A stretch of 50,358 nt of DNA from positions 1 to 50,358 of the forward strand of contig JACKMB010000011.1 of assembly GCA_024235615.1 (NCBI GenBank), read 5' to 3'. The stretch's first letter is position 1. Each line of letters opens with the position of its first letter. Shown here in pieces: positions 28,111-37,188 of the stretch. This DNA is from Thauera sp. Lineage in GTDB: Bacteria; Pseudomonadota; Gammaproteobacteria; Burkholderiales; Rhodocyclaceae. Both the position numbers and the translations under genes were made by a program. The notes beneath the pieces are model-generated. The model did not search any database, had not been told where the DNA came from, and saw nothing but the letters and a program-made list of their open reading frames with translations.

Positions 28111-30093
28111 ATGATCCCCGAACTCGGACACTTCGCCCTCATCCTCGCCCTTGTGCTGTCGCTGGTGCAGGCGGTGGTGCCGCTGGTCGGCGCGCACCGC
28201 AACAGCTCCGCGCTGATGGCGGTCGGCCGCCCGGCCGCGCAGGGGCAGTTCTTCTTCATCCTGTTCAGCTACGTCTGCCTGACCTGGGCCTTCATCCAGA
28301 GCGACTTCTCGGTCCAGCTCGCGGCCACCAACTCGCACAGCGCCACCCCGCTGATGTACAAGATCACCGGCGTGTGGGGCAACCACGAGGGCTCGCTGCT
28401 GCTGTGGGCGATGTCGCTGTCGCTGTGGACGGTGGCGGTGACGGTGTTCTCGCGCCACCTGCCGGACGCCTTCCTCGCCCGCGTGCTGGGCGTGCTCGGG
28501 CTGGTCAGTGCCGGCTTCATCTCCTTCACCCTGGTCACCTCCAACCCCTTCGACCGCCTGCTGCCGGCCGTCGCCGAGGGGCGCGACCTCAACCCGCTGT
28601 TGCAGGACCCGGGGATGATCATCCACCCGCCGCTGCTCTACATGGGCTACGTCGGCTTCTCGGTGGCCTTCGCGTTCGCAATCGCGGCACTGCTCTCGGG
28701 CCGGCTCGACGCCGCCTGGGCGCGCTGGTCGCGGCCGTGGACCACGATCGCCTGGGTCTTCCTCACCGCCGGCATCGCGGTCGGCTCGGGCTGGGCCTAC
28801 TACGAGCTCGGCTGGGGCGGCTGGTGGTTCTGGGATCCGGTGGAGAACGCCTCGTTCATGCCCTGGCTGCTCGGCACCGCGCTGATGCACTCGCTCGCCG
28901 TCACCGAGAAGCGCGGTGCCTTCCGCAGCTGGACGGTGCTGCTGGCGATCGGCGCCTTCTCGCTGTCCCTGCTCGGCACCTTCCTCGTACGCTCGGGCGT
29001 CATCACCAGCGTGCACGCCTTCGCCACCGACCCCAAGCGCGGCCTCTACATCCTTGCCCTGCTCGTGATCGTGATCGGCTTCTCGCTGCTGCTGTACGCG
29101 ATGCGCGCCAACAAGCTCATGGGCGGCGGCAGCTTCGGGCTGGTGTCGCGCGAGACCTCGCTGCTCGCCAACAACGTGCTGCTCACCGTGGCCTCGGCCT
29201 CGGTGCTGCTCGGCACGCTGTATCCGCTCTTCCTCGACGCCCTCGGCCTCGGCAAGATCTCGGTCGGCCCGCCCTACTTCGAGGCGGTGTTCGTGCCGCT
29301 GATGACCCCGGTGGTGGTGCTGATGATGTTCGGCCCCTTCCTGCGCTGGAAGGACGACGACCTCCTCGCCGAGGTGCGCCGCGTCGCGCCGGCCTTCGTC
29401 GCCAGCGTGGCGATCGGTGTCGGCGGCGCGTGGGCGGTGGATCACCTCACCTGGCGAACCGCGCTCGGCCTGTCGCTCGCCGCCTGGGTGGTGCTCGCCA
29501 GCCTGCAGCTGCTCGCCCGCCGCCTCGGCGAGCGCGCCGGCGCCTCGGCCGGCTCGCGCCTGCGCTCGATCACCGCGTCGTGGTGGGGCATGTGGCTCGC
29601 CCACTTCGGCATCGGCATCTTCATCATCGGCGTCACCATGGTGGGCAGCCTGGACCGCCACCTCGACGTCAAGATGAAGGAAGGCCAGCACGCGGAGCTC
29701 GCCGGCTACACCTTCGTGTTCCGCGGCGCGGTGGATGCCGACGGCCCCAACTACGACGCCGCGCGCGGCAACATCGAGCTCCTGCGCGACGGCCGCTCGC
29801 TCGACATGCTCACCCCGGAGAAGCGCGTCTATCTCGCCCAGGGCATGCCGATGACCGAGGCCTCGCTCGACATCGGCCTGTTCCGCGACGTCTATGTCTC
29901 GCTCGGCGAACAGCTCGAGGACGGCGCCTGGATCGTCAGCCTCTACTACAAGCCCTTCATCAGCTGGATCTGGGCTGGTTGCGTGCTGATGGGCCTGGGG
30001 GGCGTTTTCGCCGCCGCCGACCGCCGCTACCGCCGCCTCGCTGCGCGCGACGCCGCTGCGGCGGTGGATGGCCGTGCCGGCGCTGCCGCCTGA
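28111..30093 (+). CDS. ccmF: Cytochrome c haem lyase subunit CcmF
   Basis: 660 residues, more than ten hydrophobic segments. Core of the haem ligation complex. WWD signature WGGWWFWDPVENASFMPW near residues 230-250; conserved histidines in the GVWGNHEGSLLLW and DPGMIIHPPLLYMGY regions. Length is normal. 18 bp to ccmG. Confidence 0.96.
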   Translation: MIPELGHFALILALVLSLVQAVVPLVGAHRNSSALMAVGRPAAQGQFFFILFSYVCLTWAFIQSDFSVQLAATNSHSATPLMYKITGVWGNHEGSLLLWAMSLSLWTVAVTVFSRHLPDAFLARVLGVLGLVSAGFISFTLVTSNPFDRLLPAVAEGRDLNPLLQDPGMIIHPPLLYMGYVGFSVAFAFAIAALLSGRLDAAWARWSRPWTTIAWVFLTAGIAVGSGWAYYELGWGGWWFWDPVENASFMPWLLGTALMHSLAVTEKRGAFRSWTVLLAIGAFSLSLLGTFLVRSGVITSVHAFATDPKRGLYILALLVIVIGFSLLLYAMRANKLMGGGSFGLVSRETSLLANNVLLTVASASVLLGTLYPLFLDALGLGKISVGPPYFEAVFVPLMTPVVVLMMFGPFLRWKDDDLLAEVRRVAPAFVASVAIGVGGAWAVDHLTWRTALGLSLAAWVVLASLQLLARRLGERAGASAGSRLRSITASWWGMWLAHFGIGIFIIGVTMVGSLDRHLDVKMKEGQHAELAGYTFVFRGAVDADGPNYDAARGNIELLRDGRSLDMLTPEKRVYLAQGMPMTEASLDIGLFRDVYVSLGEQLEDGAWIVSLYYKPFISWIWAGCVLMGLGGVFAAADRRYRRLAARDAAAAVDGRAGAAA

Positions 30094-30111
30094 GTTCCGC
30101 CTGGGAAAACC

Positions 30112-30705
30112 ATGAAAGCCAAGTTCCTCGTTCCGCTGCTGCTGTTCTTCGGCCTCGCCGGCTTCCTCGCCTTCGGCCTCACCCTCAATCCGCGCGAGGT
30201 ACCCTCGCCGCTGATCGACAAGCCGGCGCCGAACTTCCGCCTCGCCCGCCTCGACCAGCCCGAGCAGACCTTCACGCTCGAAGACATGCGCGGCCAGGTC
30301 TGGCTGCTCAACGTGTGGGCCTCGTGGTGCGTCGCCTGCCGCCAGGAGCATCCGCTGCTGGTGCGCATGGCCGAGCAGAAGCTGGTGCCGGTGGTCGGGC
30401 TTGCCTACAAGGAGGTGCGCGGCGACGGTGCGATCAGTACGCGTGGCATGAGCCTCGAGGCCGAGACCGCGATGGCGGTGGAGCGCGGCCGGCGCTGGCT
30501 GGCCGATCACGGCAACCCCTACGTGGTGTCGGTGATGGACATCGACGGCCGCGTCGGCATCGACTTCGGCGTGTATGGCGTTCCCGAGACCTTCCTGATC
30601 GACCGCGAGGGCCGCATCCGCTACAAGCATATCGGCCCGATCACCCCTGAGTCGCTGCAGACCCAGATCATGCCCAAGGTCGAGGAGCTGCGCCGTGCCG
30701 GTTGA
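30112..30705 (+). CDS. ccmG: Thiol:disulfide oxidoreductase CcmG (DsbE)
   Basis: 197 residues. Membrane-anchored periplasmic thioredoxin that keeps apocytochrome cysteines reduced. N-terminal helix (FLVPLLLFFGLAGFLAFGL), active site WASWCVACRQEH, and VYGVPETFLIDREGRI with the cis-proline. Its 3' end overlaps ccmH by 11 bases. Confidence 0.95.
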   Translation: MKAKFLVPLLLFFGLAGFLAFGLTLNPREVPSPLIDKPAPNFRLARLDQPEQTFTLEDMRGQVWLLNVWASWCVACRQEHPLLVRMAEQKLVPVVGLAYKEVRGDGAISTRGMSLEAETAMAVERGRRWLADHGNPYVVSVMDIDGRVGIDFGVYGVPETFLIDREGRIRYKHIGPITPESLQTQIMPKVEELRRAG

Positions 30706-31300
30706 TCCGAAGCGTTCCCGCTCCATCCTCTCCTCGCTGCGTCGCACGCTTGGCGTCGGCGCGCTTGCCGTGCTGATGGCCTCCCCGCTCCACGCCGCCA
30801 CCGCCGACGCCGGGCCGGCCACCGTGCCCGCTGGCATCGCCACGGCGAGCGATCCCGGCGTCGCTCCTGCGGTCGCCGCCGATCCCAGGCTCGAAGCCGA
30901 CATGATGGAGCTGTCGCACAAGCTGCGCTGCCTCGTCTGCCAGAACCAGTCGATCGCCGAATCCAACGCGCCGCTGGCGGTGGACCTGCGCAATCAGGTG
31001 CGCGAGCAGCTCGCCGCGGGCAAGGACAAGGACGACGTGATCGACTACCTGGTCGAGCGCTACGGCGACTTCGTGCTCTACGAGCCGCCCTTCAACGCCG
31101 CGACCGGGCTGCTCTGGGTCGGGCCGTTCGCCCTGCTGCTGGCGGGCGCCGGCTGGCTGGCCTGGCGCCTGCGCAGGCGCCGCCGCGAGATCGCCGCCGA
31201 TGGCGCGCTCAGCGCCGCAGACCGCGAGCGCGCGCGTGCGCTGCTCGCCGGCGGCGGGGACGCCGCCTCGAATCCCGCTTCCCCGGAGTCCCGCAAGTGA
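30695..31300 (+). CDS. ccmH: Cytochrome c maturation protein CcmH
   Basis: 201 residues from GTG 30695. Periplasmic CxxC protein that presents apocytochrome to CcmF. Signal or anchor at the N-terminus, LRCLVCQNQSIAESNA active-site block, and a C-terminal membrane helix (LLWVGPFALLLAGAGWLAW). The N-terminal part has an extra Ala/Pro-rich stretch (about residues 25-60). The stop overlaps ccmI by GTGA. Confidence 0.94.
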   Translation: MPVDPKRSRSILSSLRRTLGVGALAVLMASPLHAATADAGPATVPAGIATASDPGVAPAVAADPRLEADMMELSHKLRCLVCQNQSIAESNAPLAVDLRNQVREQLAAGKDKDDVIDYLVERYGDFVLYEPPFNAATGLLWVGPFALLLAGAGWLAWRLRRRRREIAADGALSAADRERARALLAGGGDAASNPASPESRK

Positions 31301-32520
31301 CCGCCTTCATCGTCTTCGCCGGCCTGCTCGTGGCCGGCGCGCTGCTATTGATCCTGCCTCCGCTGCTCGGCTACGGCCGCCGCAGCCAGGCCCAGGCGCG
31401 CCAGAGCGCCATGGTGCTCAGCGTGCTGCGCGAGCAGCTCGCCGAGCTCGATGGCGAACTCGCCGAGGGCCGCATCGACGCCGCCGCCCACGCCAGGAGC
31501 CGCGAGGAGCTCGAGCGCCGTGCCCTCGACGAGGCCGAGGTGGCCGCCGAGACGGCCGACAGCGCCGACCGCCGGCCGCGCAAGGCCTGGGCGCTCGCCA
31601 CCGGCCTCACCATCCCCGCGCTCGCCGTCGGCACCTACCTGATGATCGGCGAGCCCGCCGCGCTCGACCCCAAGAACGTCGAGGGCCAGCAGGGCTTCAC
31701 CCAGGAGCAGGTCACCGAGATGGTGGGCAGCCTCGAGAAGCACCTCGTCGACAACCCCGACAACGCCGAGGGCTGGGCGATGCTGGCACGCACCTACATG
31801 GTGCTGAAGGATTTCCCCAAGGCCGCGGCCGCCTACGCGCGCCTCGACAAGCTGGTCCCCAACAACGCCGACGTGCTGTCCGACTGGGCCGACGTCGTCG
31901 CCGCGCAGACCGGCAAGGTGAGCGGCGACGCCGAGGCGCTGGTGCTGCGCGCGCTCGAGGCCGAACCGAAGCATCCCAAGGCGCTGGCGCTGGCCGGCAC
32001 CGCTGCCTACCAGCGCGACGACTTCGCCGCCGCTGCCGGCTACTGGGAACGCATCCTCGCCCAGATTCCCCCGGGCGACGACGTCGGGCGCGGCGTGCGC
32101 GCGAGCATCGACGAGGCGCGCGCCAAGGCCGGCATGGCCCCGCTCGCGGCCGCCGAAGGCAACGCCGCACCGGCACCGTCCTCCCCGCTCAAGGTCGCCG
32201 GCCGCCTGCAGGTCGACGGCGCGCTCGCCGGCCAGGTCGCGGCCGAGGACGCCGTGTTCGTGTTCGTGCGCGGCGAGGCCGGCGGTCCCCCGCTCGCGGC
32301 GCTGCGCTTCAAGGGCAGCGAGCTGCCGGTGAGCTTCGACTTCGACGGCGCGATGCTGATGATGGGCGACGCCCCCGTGCCCGAGCGCATCGTCGTCGCG
32401 GCGCGCGTCTCCAAGGGCGGCGACGCCACCGCGCGCGCGGGCGACCTGGAGGGCGTCAGCGCCCCGGTTGCCCCCGACGCCGACGGCGTGACGGTGACCA
32501 TCGATCGAGTGCGGCAGTGA
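31297..32520 (+). CDS. ccmI: Apocytochrome c chaperone CcmI
   Basis: 407 residues from GTG 31297. N-terminal membrane part with two helices (FIVFAGLLVAGALLLILPPL; ALATGLTIPALAVGTYLMI) and a central TPR region (NPDNAEGWAMLARTYMVLKDFPKAAAAY). The C-terminal beta-rich half fits the long CcmI form. It holds apocytochromes for the ligase. Last gene of the ccm run. Confidence 0.9.
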   Translation: MTAFIVFAGLLVAGALLLILPPLLGYGRRSQAQARQSAMVLSVLREQLAELDGELAEGRIDAAAHARSREELERRALDEAEVAAETADSADRRPRKAWALATGLTIPALAVGTYLMIGEPAALDPKNVEGQQGFTQEQVTEMVGSLEKHLVDNPDNAEGWAMLARTYMVLKDFPKAAAAYARLDKLVPNNADVLSDWADVVAAQTGKVSGDAEALVLRALEAEPKHPKALALAGTAAYQRDDFAAAAGYWERILAQIPPGDDVGRGVRASIDEARAKAGMAPLAAAEGNAAPAPSSPLKVAGRLQVDGALAGQVAAEDAVFVFVRGEAGGPPLAALRFKGSELPVSFDFDGAMLMMGDAPVPERIVVAARVSKGGDATARAGDLEGVSAPVAPDADGVTVTIDRVRQ

Positions 32521-32614
32521 GGGCGTGAGCAGTGAGGCGTGAGGGATGAGGTGCGGATCGCACCCGAACGCACACGCCCCAGGGAACGCAGGCGGTTCGG
32601 TGTCGCAGTCTCTT

Positions 32615-32637
32615 GCGCCTGACGCCTAACGCCTCAC
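32615..32637. repeat. Tandem CGCCTNA heptamers at the dadX 3' end
   Basis: Three tandem heptamers CGCCTGA, CGCCTAA, CGCCTCA; the last two overlap the dadX stop. Opposite-strand versions (GTGAGGCGT at 32532-32540) lie just after ccmI. The two arms are complementary but 88 bases apart, so this is not an ordinary terminator. Between the convergent ccmI and dadX genes (105 bp) nothing else is seen. Confidence 0.4.
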
Positions 32638-33690
32638 GTACTCCACGCCCACCCGCTTCACGTTGCACAGCAGCTCGTAGGCGATCGTGCCGGCGGCCTG
32701 GGCGATGCGGTTGACCGGCACTTGAGCGCCCCACAGCTCCACCCGGCTGCCGAGGCCGGCGTCGGGCAGCTCGGTGAGGTCGATCGTCAGCATGTCCATC
32801 GACACCCGGCCGATGATGCGGCTGGCGCGACCTTCGACCGCCACCGCCGTGCCGTCGGGCACCACGCGCGGGTAGCCGTCGGCGTAGCCCATCGCCACCA
32901 GGCCGACCCGGGTCGGGCGTTCGGCGACGAAGCGGCCGCCGTAGCCGACGGGTTCGCCGGGCGCGATCTCGCGCACCGCCATCACCGCGCTCTCCAGCGT
33001 CATCACCGCGCGCAGGCCGTTGCCCTCGCCCGGCATCGGATCGGCGCCGTAGAGCAGGATGCCCGGGCGCGCCCAGTCGCGGCGTGCCTGCGGCCAGCCC
33101 AGGATCGCGGCGGAGTTGGCTACGCTGCGTGCGCCGGGCAGGCCGGCGGTGGCGGCTTCGAAGCGCTGCAACTGCTCCAGCGTGGTCTCCATATCGGGCT
33201 CGTCGGCGCGCGCAAAGTGCGTCATCAGCACGATGCGGCCGACCTTGCCGCTCGCCTGCAGGCGCTGCCAGGCCCGCGCCACCGCGTCGCCGACGAAGCC
33301 GGCGCGGTTCATGCCGCTGTTGACCTTCAGCCACACGTCCATCGGCGCGGCGAGCGGCGTGCGCTCCAGCATGCGCACCTGTTCCTCGTGGTGGACGACC
33401 ATCCACAGCCGCTGGCGCGCCGCCTCGGCCAGCTCCGCCGCGTCGAACACGCCCTCGAGCAGCAGGATGGGGGCATCGATGCCGCCCGCGCGCAGCTCCA
33501 GCGCCTCGCCGAGGAAGGCCACCGCGAAGCCGTCCACCTCGTCGCACAGCGCTTGCGCACAGCGCAACGCGCCGTGGCCGTAGGCGTTGGCCTTGACCAC
33601 CGCGAGCGCCCGCCCGCCGTGGCGCTCGCGGGCGAGGCGGTAGTTGTGACGAAGGGCGGCAAGGTCGATGAGGGCGCGGGCGGGACGCAT
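32626..33690 (-). CDS. dadX: Alanine racemase, probably catabolic DadX
   Basis: 354 residues. PLP enzyme interconverting L- and D-alanine. PLP lysine in VVKANAYGHG (residue 33); second catalytic residue in GYADGYPR; RVSMDMLTIDLT block is typical. The next minus-strand gene upstream is dadA with a divergent Lrp-type gene beyond, which argues for the catabolic DadX role (L-Ala to D-Ala to pyruvate). A biosynthetic Alr role cannot be excluded from sequence alone. Unlike compact dadAX operons, 679 bp of repeat-rich DNA separates it from dadA. Confidence 0.9.
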   Translation of the reverse strand: MRPARALIDLAALRHNYRLARERHGGRALAVVKANAYGHGALRCAQALCDEVDGFAVAFLGEALELRAGGIDAPILLLEGVFDAAELAEAARQRLWMVVHHEEQVRMLERTPLAAPMDVWLKVNSGMNRAGFVGDAVARAWQRLQASGKVGRIVLMTHFARADEPDMETTLEQLQRFEAATAGLPGARSVANSAAILGWPQARRDWARPGILLYGADPMPGEGNGLRAVMTLESAVMAVREIAPGEPVGYGGRFVAERPTRVGLVAMGYADGYPRVVPDGTAVAVEGRASRIIGRVSMDMLTIDLTELPDAGLGSRVELWGAQVPVNRIAQAAGTIAYELLCNVKRVGVEYVRR

Positions 33691-33903
33691 GGTCGTGATC
33701 AGAGGCGGTTAAAGGACAAAATGGTGCGTTGATTTCCTCGGCACCGCAATCCGCCCCACGGGCGCTCCTGCTCCGGTGCGGCGAGGCGGACGATGGGCCG
33801 GCGGCGTGCGTTCATGCATGCACCCGGCGCCGGCCCGGGCGCAAACGAGGCGATGGTCCATCGACGCGCGGCCGTGTCGCCCGCAGCGCTTGCACCCGTA
33901 CCG

Positions 33904-33996
33904 GTAGGAGCGCCGGCAGGCGCGAAGCGGGCGGTCGGACGGTCCGACGCGCGTCGCAATCTCCGCCGCCGCATTCGCGCCTGCCGGCGCTCCTAC
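33904..33996. repeat. REPIN-like inverted repeat, copy 1
   Basis: Perfect 23-bp inverted arms (33904-33926 and 33974-33996) beginning GTAGGAGCGCC and ending GGCGCTCCTAC, with a 47-bp middle. The GTAGGAG edge recalls REP elements mobilised by RAYT (TnpA-REP) proteins in other proteobacteria. No RAYT gene is in the window. Confidence 0.75.
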
Positions 33997-34141
33997 ATGA
34001 ACCGGCGCGGGTCCGGGCGCGAGGTGGGTATCGGGCCGGCGGCGTGCGGCCATGGATGCACCCGGCGTGGGTTTGGGCGTAAGCGGGGCGACGGGTCGTC
34101 GACGCGCGGCCGTGTCGCCCGTAGCGCTTCCGCCTGCACCT

Positions 34142-34234
34142 GTAGCAGCGCCGGCAGGCGCGAAGCGGGCGCTCGGACGGTCCCACGCGCGTCCCAATCT
34201 CCGCCGCCGCATTCGCGCCTGCCGGCGCTCCTAC
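34142..34234. repeat. REPIN-like inverted repeat, copy 2
   Basis: Same 93-bp structure as the first copy, 238 bp downstream; the left arm starts GTAGCAGCGCC, one mismatch to its right arm (34212-34234). Evidently copied as part of the larger tandem unit rather than inserted independently. Confidence 0.75.
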
Positions 34235-34369
34235 ATGAACCGGCGCGGGTCCGGGCGCGAGGTGGTGTCGGGCCGGCGGCGTGCGGTCATGGATGCACCC
34301 GGCGTGGGTTTGGGCGCGGAGTGGGTGTCGGGCCGGCGGTGTGCACTCATGCATGCACCCGCCGCGGGC

Positions 34370-35695
34370 TCAGGCGGTGCCGAGCGGATGCTGGCGGGGG
34401 CCGGCGGTCGGCATGCTGCGGCGCTCGGCGCCGTAGCGCGCCAGGGCGAGGTCGTCGTGGCGGATCGCGGGCTGGCGGCCGGTGACGAGGTCGGCGACGA
34501 GCGCGCCGGCGCCGCAGGACATGGTCCACCCCAGGGTGCCGTGGCCGGTGTTGAGGAAGAGCTCGGGGAAGGGCGTGGCGCCGATGATCGGGGTGGAGTC
34601 CGGCGTCATCGGGCGCAGGCCGGTCCAGAACTCCGCCGCCTTCACGTCGCCGCCGCCGGGGAAGAGGTCGTTCACCACCATCTCCAGGGTCTCGCGCCGG
34701 CGCGGGTTCAGGCGCAGGTCGAAGCCGCCGAGCTCGGCCATGCCGCCGACGCGGATGCGCTCGTCGAAGCGCGTCACCGCCACCTTGTAGGTCTCGTCGA
34801 GCACGGTGGACACCGGCGCGCGTGCGGCGTCGATCAGCGGCACGGTGAGCGAGTAGCCCTTCACCGGATACACCGGCAGGTCCAGCCCGAGGCTGGCGGC
34901 GAGCGCGCGCGAGTAGCTGCCGAAGGCGAGCACGTAGCGGTCGGCGACCAGGGTCTGCTCGACGCCGTCGGCGCCGGCGATGCGCACGCCCTCGATGTGG
35001 CCGCCGCGGCGCACGAGCTCGCGCACCTCGGTGCCGAAGCGGAAGGTGACGCCGGCCGCCTCGGCCATCTGCGCCAGGCGGGTGGTGAAGAGCTGGCAGT
35101 CGCCGGTCTCGTCGTTGGGCAGGCGCAGGCCGCCGGCGAGCTTGCCGGGGCGATGGGCCAGCGCCGGCTCGGCGGCGGCGAGGGCGTCGCCATCGAGCAA
35201 CTCGTAGGGCACGCCGCACTCTTCCAGCACCGCGATGTCGCGCGCGGCGGCATCGAGCTGGGCCTGGGTGCGGAAGAGCTGCAACGTGCCGCGGCTGCGC
35301 TCCTCGTAGGCGATGCCGGTGTCGGCGCGCAGCGTGCGCAGGCAGTCGCGGGCGTACTCGGAGACGCGCATCATGCGTTCCTTGTTCACCGCGTAGCGCG
35401 CGCTCGAGCAGTTGGCGAGCATCTGCGCCATCCAGCGCAGCTGGAACAGGCTGCCGTCGGCGCGGATGGCGAGCGGGGCGTGGCGCTGGAACAGCCACTT
35501 CATCGCCTTCAGCGGAATGCCGGGCGCGGCCCAGGGCGTGGAGTAGCCGGGCGAGACCTGGCCGGCGTTGGCGTAGCTGGTCTCGAGCGCGGCGCCGGGC
35601 TGGCGGTCGATCACGGTGACGCGCGCACCGCGCTGGGCCAGATACCACGCGGTGGTGGTGCCGATCACGCCGCTGCCGAGTACGATCACGTTCAT
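34370..35695 (-). CDS. dadA: D-amino acid dehydrogenase small subunit DadA
   Basis: 441 residues. FAD enzyme that oxidises D-alanine to pyruvate and passes electrons to the respiratory chain. FAD-binding [20 protein letters not shown] at the N-terminus; the [21 protein letters not shown] region (split here as [11 protein letters not shown] and STPWAAPG) is typical of DadA. C-terminal [18 protein letters not shown] also matches. Divergent from the Lrp-type gene across 133 bp. Confidence 0.93.
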   Translation of the reverse strand: MNVIVLGSGVIGTTTAWYLAQRGARVTVIDRQPGAALETSYANAGQVSPGYSTPWAAPGIPLKAMKWLFQRHAPLAIRADGSLFQLRWMAQMLANCSSARYAVNKERMMRVSEYARDCLRTLRADTGIAYEERSRGTLQLFRTQAQLDAAARDIAVLEECGVPYELLDGDALAAAEPALAHRPGKLAGGLRLPNDETGDCQLFTTRLAQMAEAAGVTFRFGTEVRELVRRGGHIEGVRIAGADGVEQTLVADRYVLAFGSYSRALAASLGLDLPVYPVKGYSLTVPLIDAARAPVSTVLDETYKVAVTRFDERIRVGGMAELGGFDLRLNPRRRETLEMVVNDLFPGGGDVKAAEFWTGLRPMTPDSTPIIGATPFPELFLNTGHGTLGWTMSCGAGALVADLVTGRQPAIRHDDLALARYGAERRSMPTAGPRQHPLGTA

Positions 35696-35766
35696 TTCGC
35701 GTCTCCTGCCTGTATTCGATGGAATTGCGGCAGTCTAATGAGGCTTTGCTAGCGAAAGTCACTAAA

Positions 35767-35783
35767 CTGATATCGTTAATCAG
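35767..35783. promoter_or_regulatory. Candidate Lrp-type operator between dadA and its regulator
   Basis: Inverted repeat CTGAT-N7-ATCAG in an AT-rich patch about 70 bp upstream of dadA and 46 bp upstream of the Lrp-type gene. Lrp/AsnC proteins bind such loosely palindromic AT-rich sites. Assignment is by position and symmetry only. Confidence 0.4.
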
Positions 35784-35828
35784 TGAAGAACACCAATCCG
35801 GAGCCTGCCTTCCCGGCGGCGTAGTGAA

Positions 35829-36296
35829 ATGCGCGACCTCGACCGTACAGACCTGAAAATACTGGATTTGTTGCAGAAGAACGGGCGCCTGACGATGACC
35901 GAACTGGCCCATCAGGTGGGGCTGTCGGCGACCCCGTGCACCGAGCGGGTGCGCCGCCTGGAGCGCGAGGGCGTGATCACCGGTTACCACGCCCGCGTCG
36001 ACCCGCGTGCGCTCGGCCGCCCGCTGCTGGTCTTCGTCGAGCTCAAGCTGGCCGCAAAGTCGAACGACGCCTTCGAGCGCGTGAAGAAGGAGCTCGCCTT
36101 CGTGCCCGAGGTCATGGAGTGCCACCTGGTGTCGGGCGACTTCGACTATCTGATCAAGGCACGCATCTCCGAGATGAGCGACTACCGGCGCCTGCTCGGC
36201 AACATTCTCCTCAAGCTGCCCTCGGCCACCGAGTCGCGCAGCTACGTGGTGATGGAGGAGGTGAAGGAGAGCCTCTATATTCCCTCCATGTCATGA
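35829..36296 (+). CDS. Lrp/AsnC-family regulator of the dad genes
   Basis: 155 residues. N-terminal winged helix (LDRTDLKILDLLQKNGRLT; VGLSATPCTERVRRLEREG) and C-terminal RAM ligand domain (VMECHLVSGDFDYLIKA). Divergent from dadA, so likely an alanine-responsive activator of dadA and dadX like DadR/Lrp in other proteobacteria. Target assignment is inferred from position. Confidence 0.88.
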   Translation: MRDLDRTDLKILDLLQKNGRLTMTELAHQVGLSATPCTERVRRLEREGVITGYHARVDPRALGRPLLVFVELKLAAKSNDAFERVKKELAFVPEVMECHLVSGDFDYLIKARISEMSDYRRLLGNILLKLPSATESRSYVVMEEVKESLYIPSMS

Positions 36297-36336
36297 GCCC
36301 AGCGAGGTCCGGGATGGACGACAGGAGACGGCGCGC

Positions 36337-37155
36337 ATGAGCGCGGAACGTGGCGCCCCGATCCGTGCGCTCGAGCGCGGCATCGAGGTGCTCCGCCTGC
36401 TCGGCCCCCAGGAGGGCAGCTCGCTGCGCGCGCTGCACGCTGCCAGCGCGCTGCCCAAGCCGACCCTGCTGCGCATCCTGCACACCCTGGAGCGCGGCGG
36501 GCTGGCGTGGCGGTCGATCGAGGACGGGCTGTGGCGGCGCTCGCAGGCGTGGGCCGCGGCGCCCAGCGGCAGCGCCATCGATCCGCGCCTGGTCGAGGCC
36601 TCGGCGCCGCACCTCGTCGCGCTGCAGCGCACCGTGCTGTGGCCGTCCGACCTGCTCGTGTACCGCGACTTCGCGATGGAGGTCGCGGAGAGCTCCCGCC
36701 GCCTCTCCGGGCTCGCGCTCAATCCGCGCTACGGCATCGGCTACCGCGTGGACATCCTGCTCTCCGCGCCCGGGCGGGCCTGGCTGGCCTTCTGCGACCC
36801 GGCCGAGCGTGCCGCCGTGATCGCCCACTGGCGCGCCGCGTCGCCGCCCAATCCGCGCACGGCGGCCGTCCTCGACGGCGAGCTCGACGCCATCCTGGAG
36901 GAGACGCGCCGGCGTGGCTACGCGGTGCGCGACGCGCTCTTCGGCGGCTCCTTCGAGGAGATGGCGGGCTTCGACGACGGCTTCGACGCCATTGCCGTGC
37001 CCATCCTGGCCGATGACGGGGTGCGCGCGGCGATCAACCTGGTGTGGCCGCGGCGCTACGACCTGCGCGCGAAGGTGGTGGAGGCGCACCTGGGCGACCT
37101 GCAGGCCTGCGCCGCGGCGATCGCGGCTGCGCTCGCGTCGCCGCGCCGGCCCTGA
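36337..37155 (+). CDS. IclR-family transcriptional regulator
   Basis: 272 residues. N-terminal helix-turn-helix (IRALERGIEVLRLLG; ALPKPTLLRILHTLERGG) and a C-terminal IclR effector domain (APGRAWLAFCDPAE; GGSFEEMAGFDDGFDAIAVPI). Closest in pattern to aromatic-acid pathway regulators such as MhpR/PcaR, but no catabolic genes are adjacent, so the target is unknown. Separated from the Lrp-type gene by 40 bp in the same direction. Confidence 0.82.
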   Translation: MSAERGAPIRALERGIEVLRLLGPQEGSSLRALHAASALPKPTLLRILHTLERGGLAWRSIEDGLWRRSQAWAAAPSGSAIDPRLVEASAPHLVALQRTVLWPSDLLVYRDFAMEVAESSRRLSGLALNPRYGIGYRVDILLSAPGRAWLAFCDPAERAAVIAHWRAASPPNPRTAAVLDGELDAILEETRRRGYAVRDALFGGSFEEMAGFDDGFDAIAVPILADDGVRAAINLVWPRRYDLRAKVVEAHLGDLQACAAAIAAALASPRRP

Positions 37156-37161
37156 GCCTTC

Positions 37162-37188
37162 GCCCGCGCCGTCGCGCGGGCCTTCCTT
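37162..37188 (+). terminator. Intrinsic-type terminator between convergent genes
   Basis: Stem GCCCGCGC/GCGCGGGC with a CGTC loop (37162-37181) followed by CTTCCTT. It begins six bases after the IclR-type stop and ends at the convergent cytochrome stop. The T tract is broken by cytosines. Confidence 0.6.

Larger units (their letters stand above)
33792..34369. repeat. Tandem 238-bp repeat array between dadX and dadA
   Basis: This fills most of the 679-bp gap between dadX and dadA. Two nearly identical units begin at CATGCATGCACCC (33813) and CATGGATGCACCC (34051); a third partial unit begins at 34288 and a last short one at 34348, ending at the dadA stop. A GGGCCGGCGG-YGTGC module precedes each unit. 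Each full unit carries one long inverted repeat, listed separately. Open frames here are products of the repeat and the GC bias. Confidence 0.85.

Noticed and set aside
27952-30993. 1013-codon minus-strand frame opposite ccmF to ccmH
   Set aside because: Antisense shadow rich in His, Gln and Glu; no recognisable domain, and the plus strand is fully explained by ccm genes.
33813-34360. CRISPR-like array in the same gap
   Set aside because: Only two full units, 238 bp apart with near-identical sequence throughout; no short repeats with unique spacers and no cas genes.
33793-34485. Open frames of 180-230 codons in the dad gap
   Set aside because: They repeat with the 238-bp DNA unit and run into dadA; no start signals or protein-like conservation.
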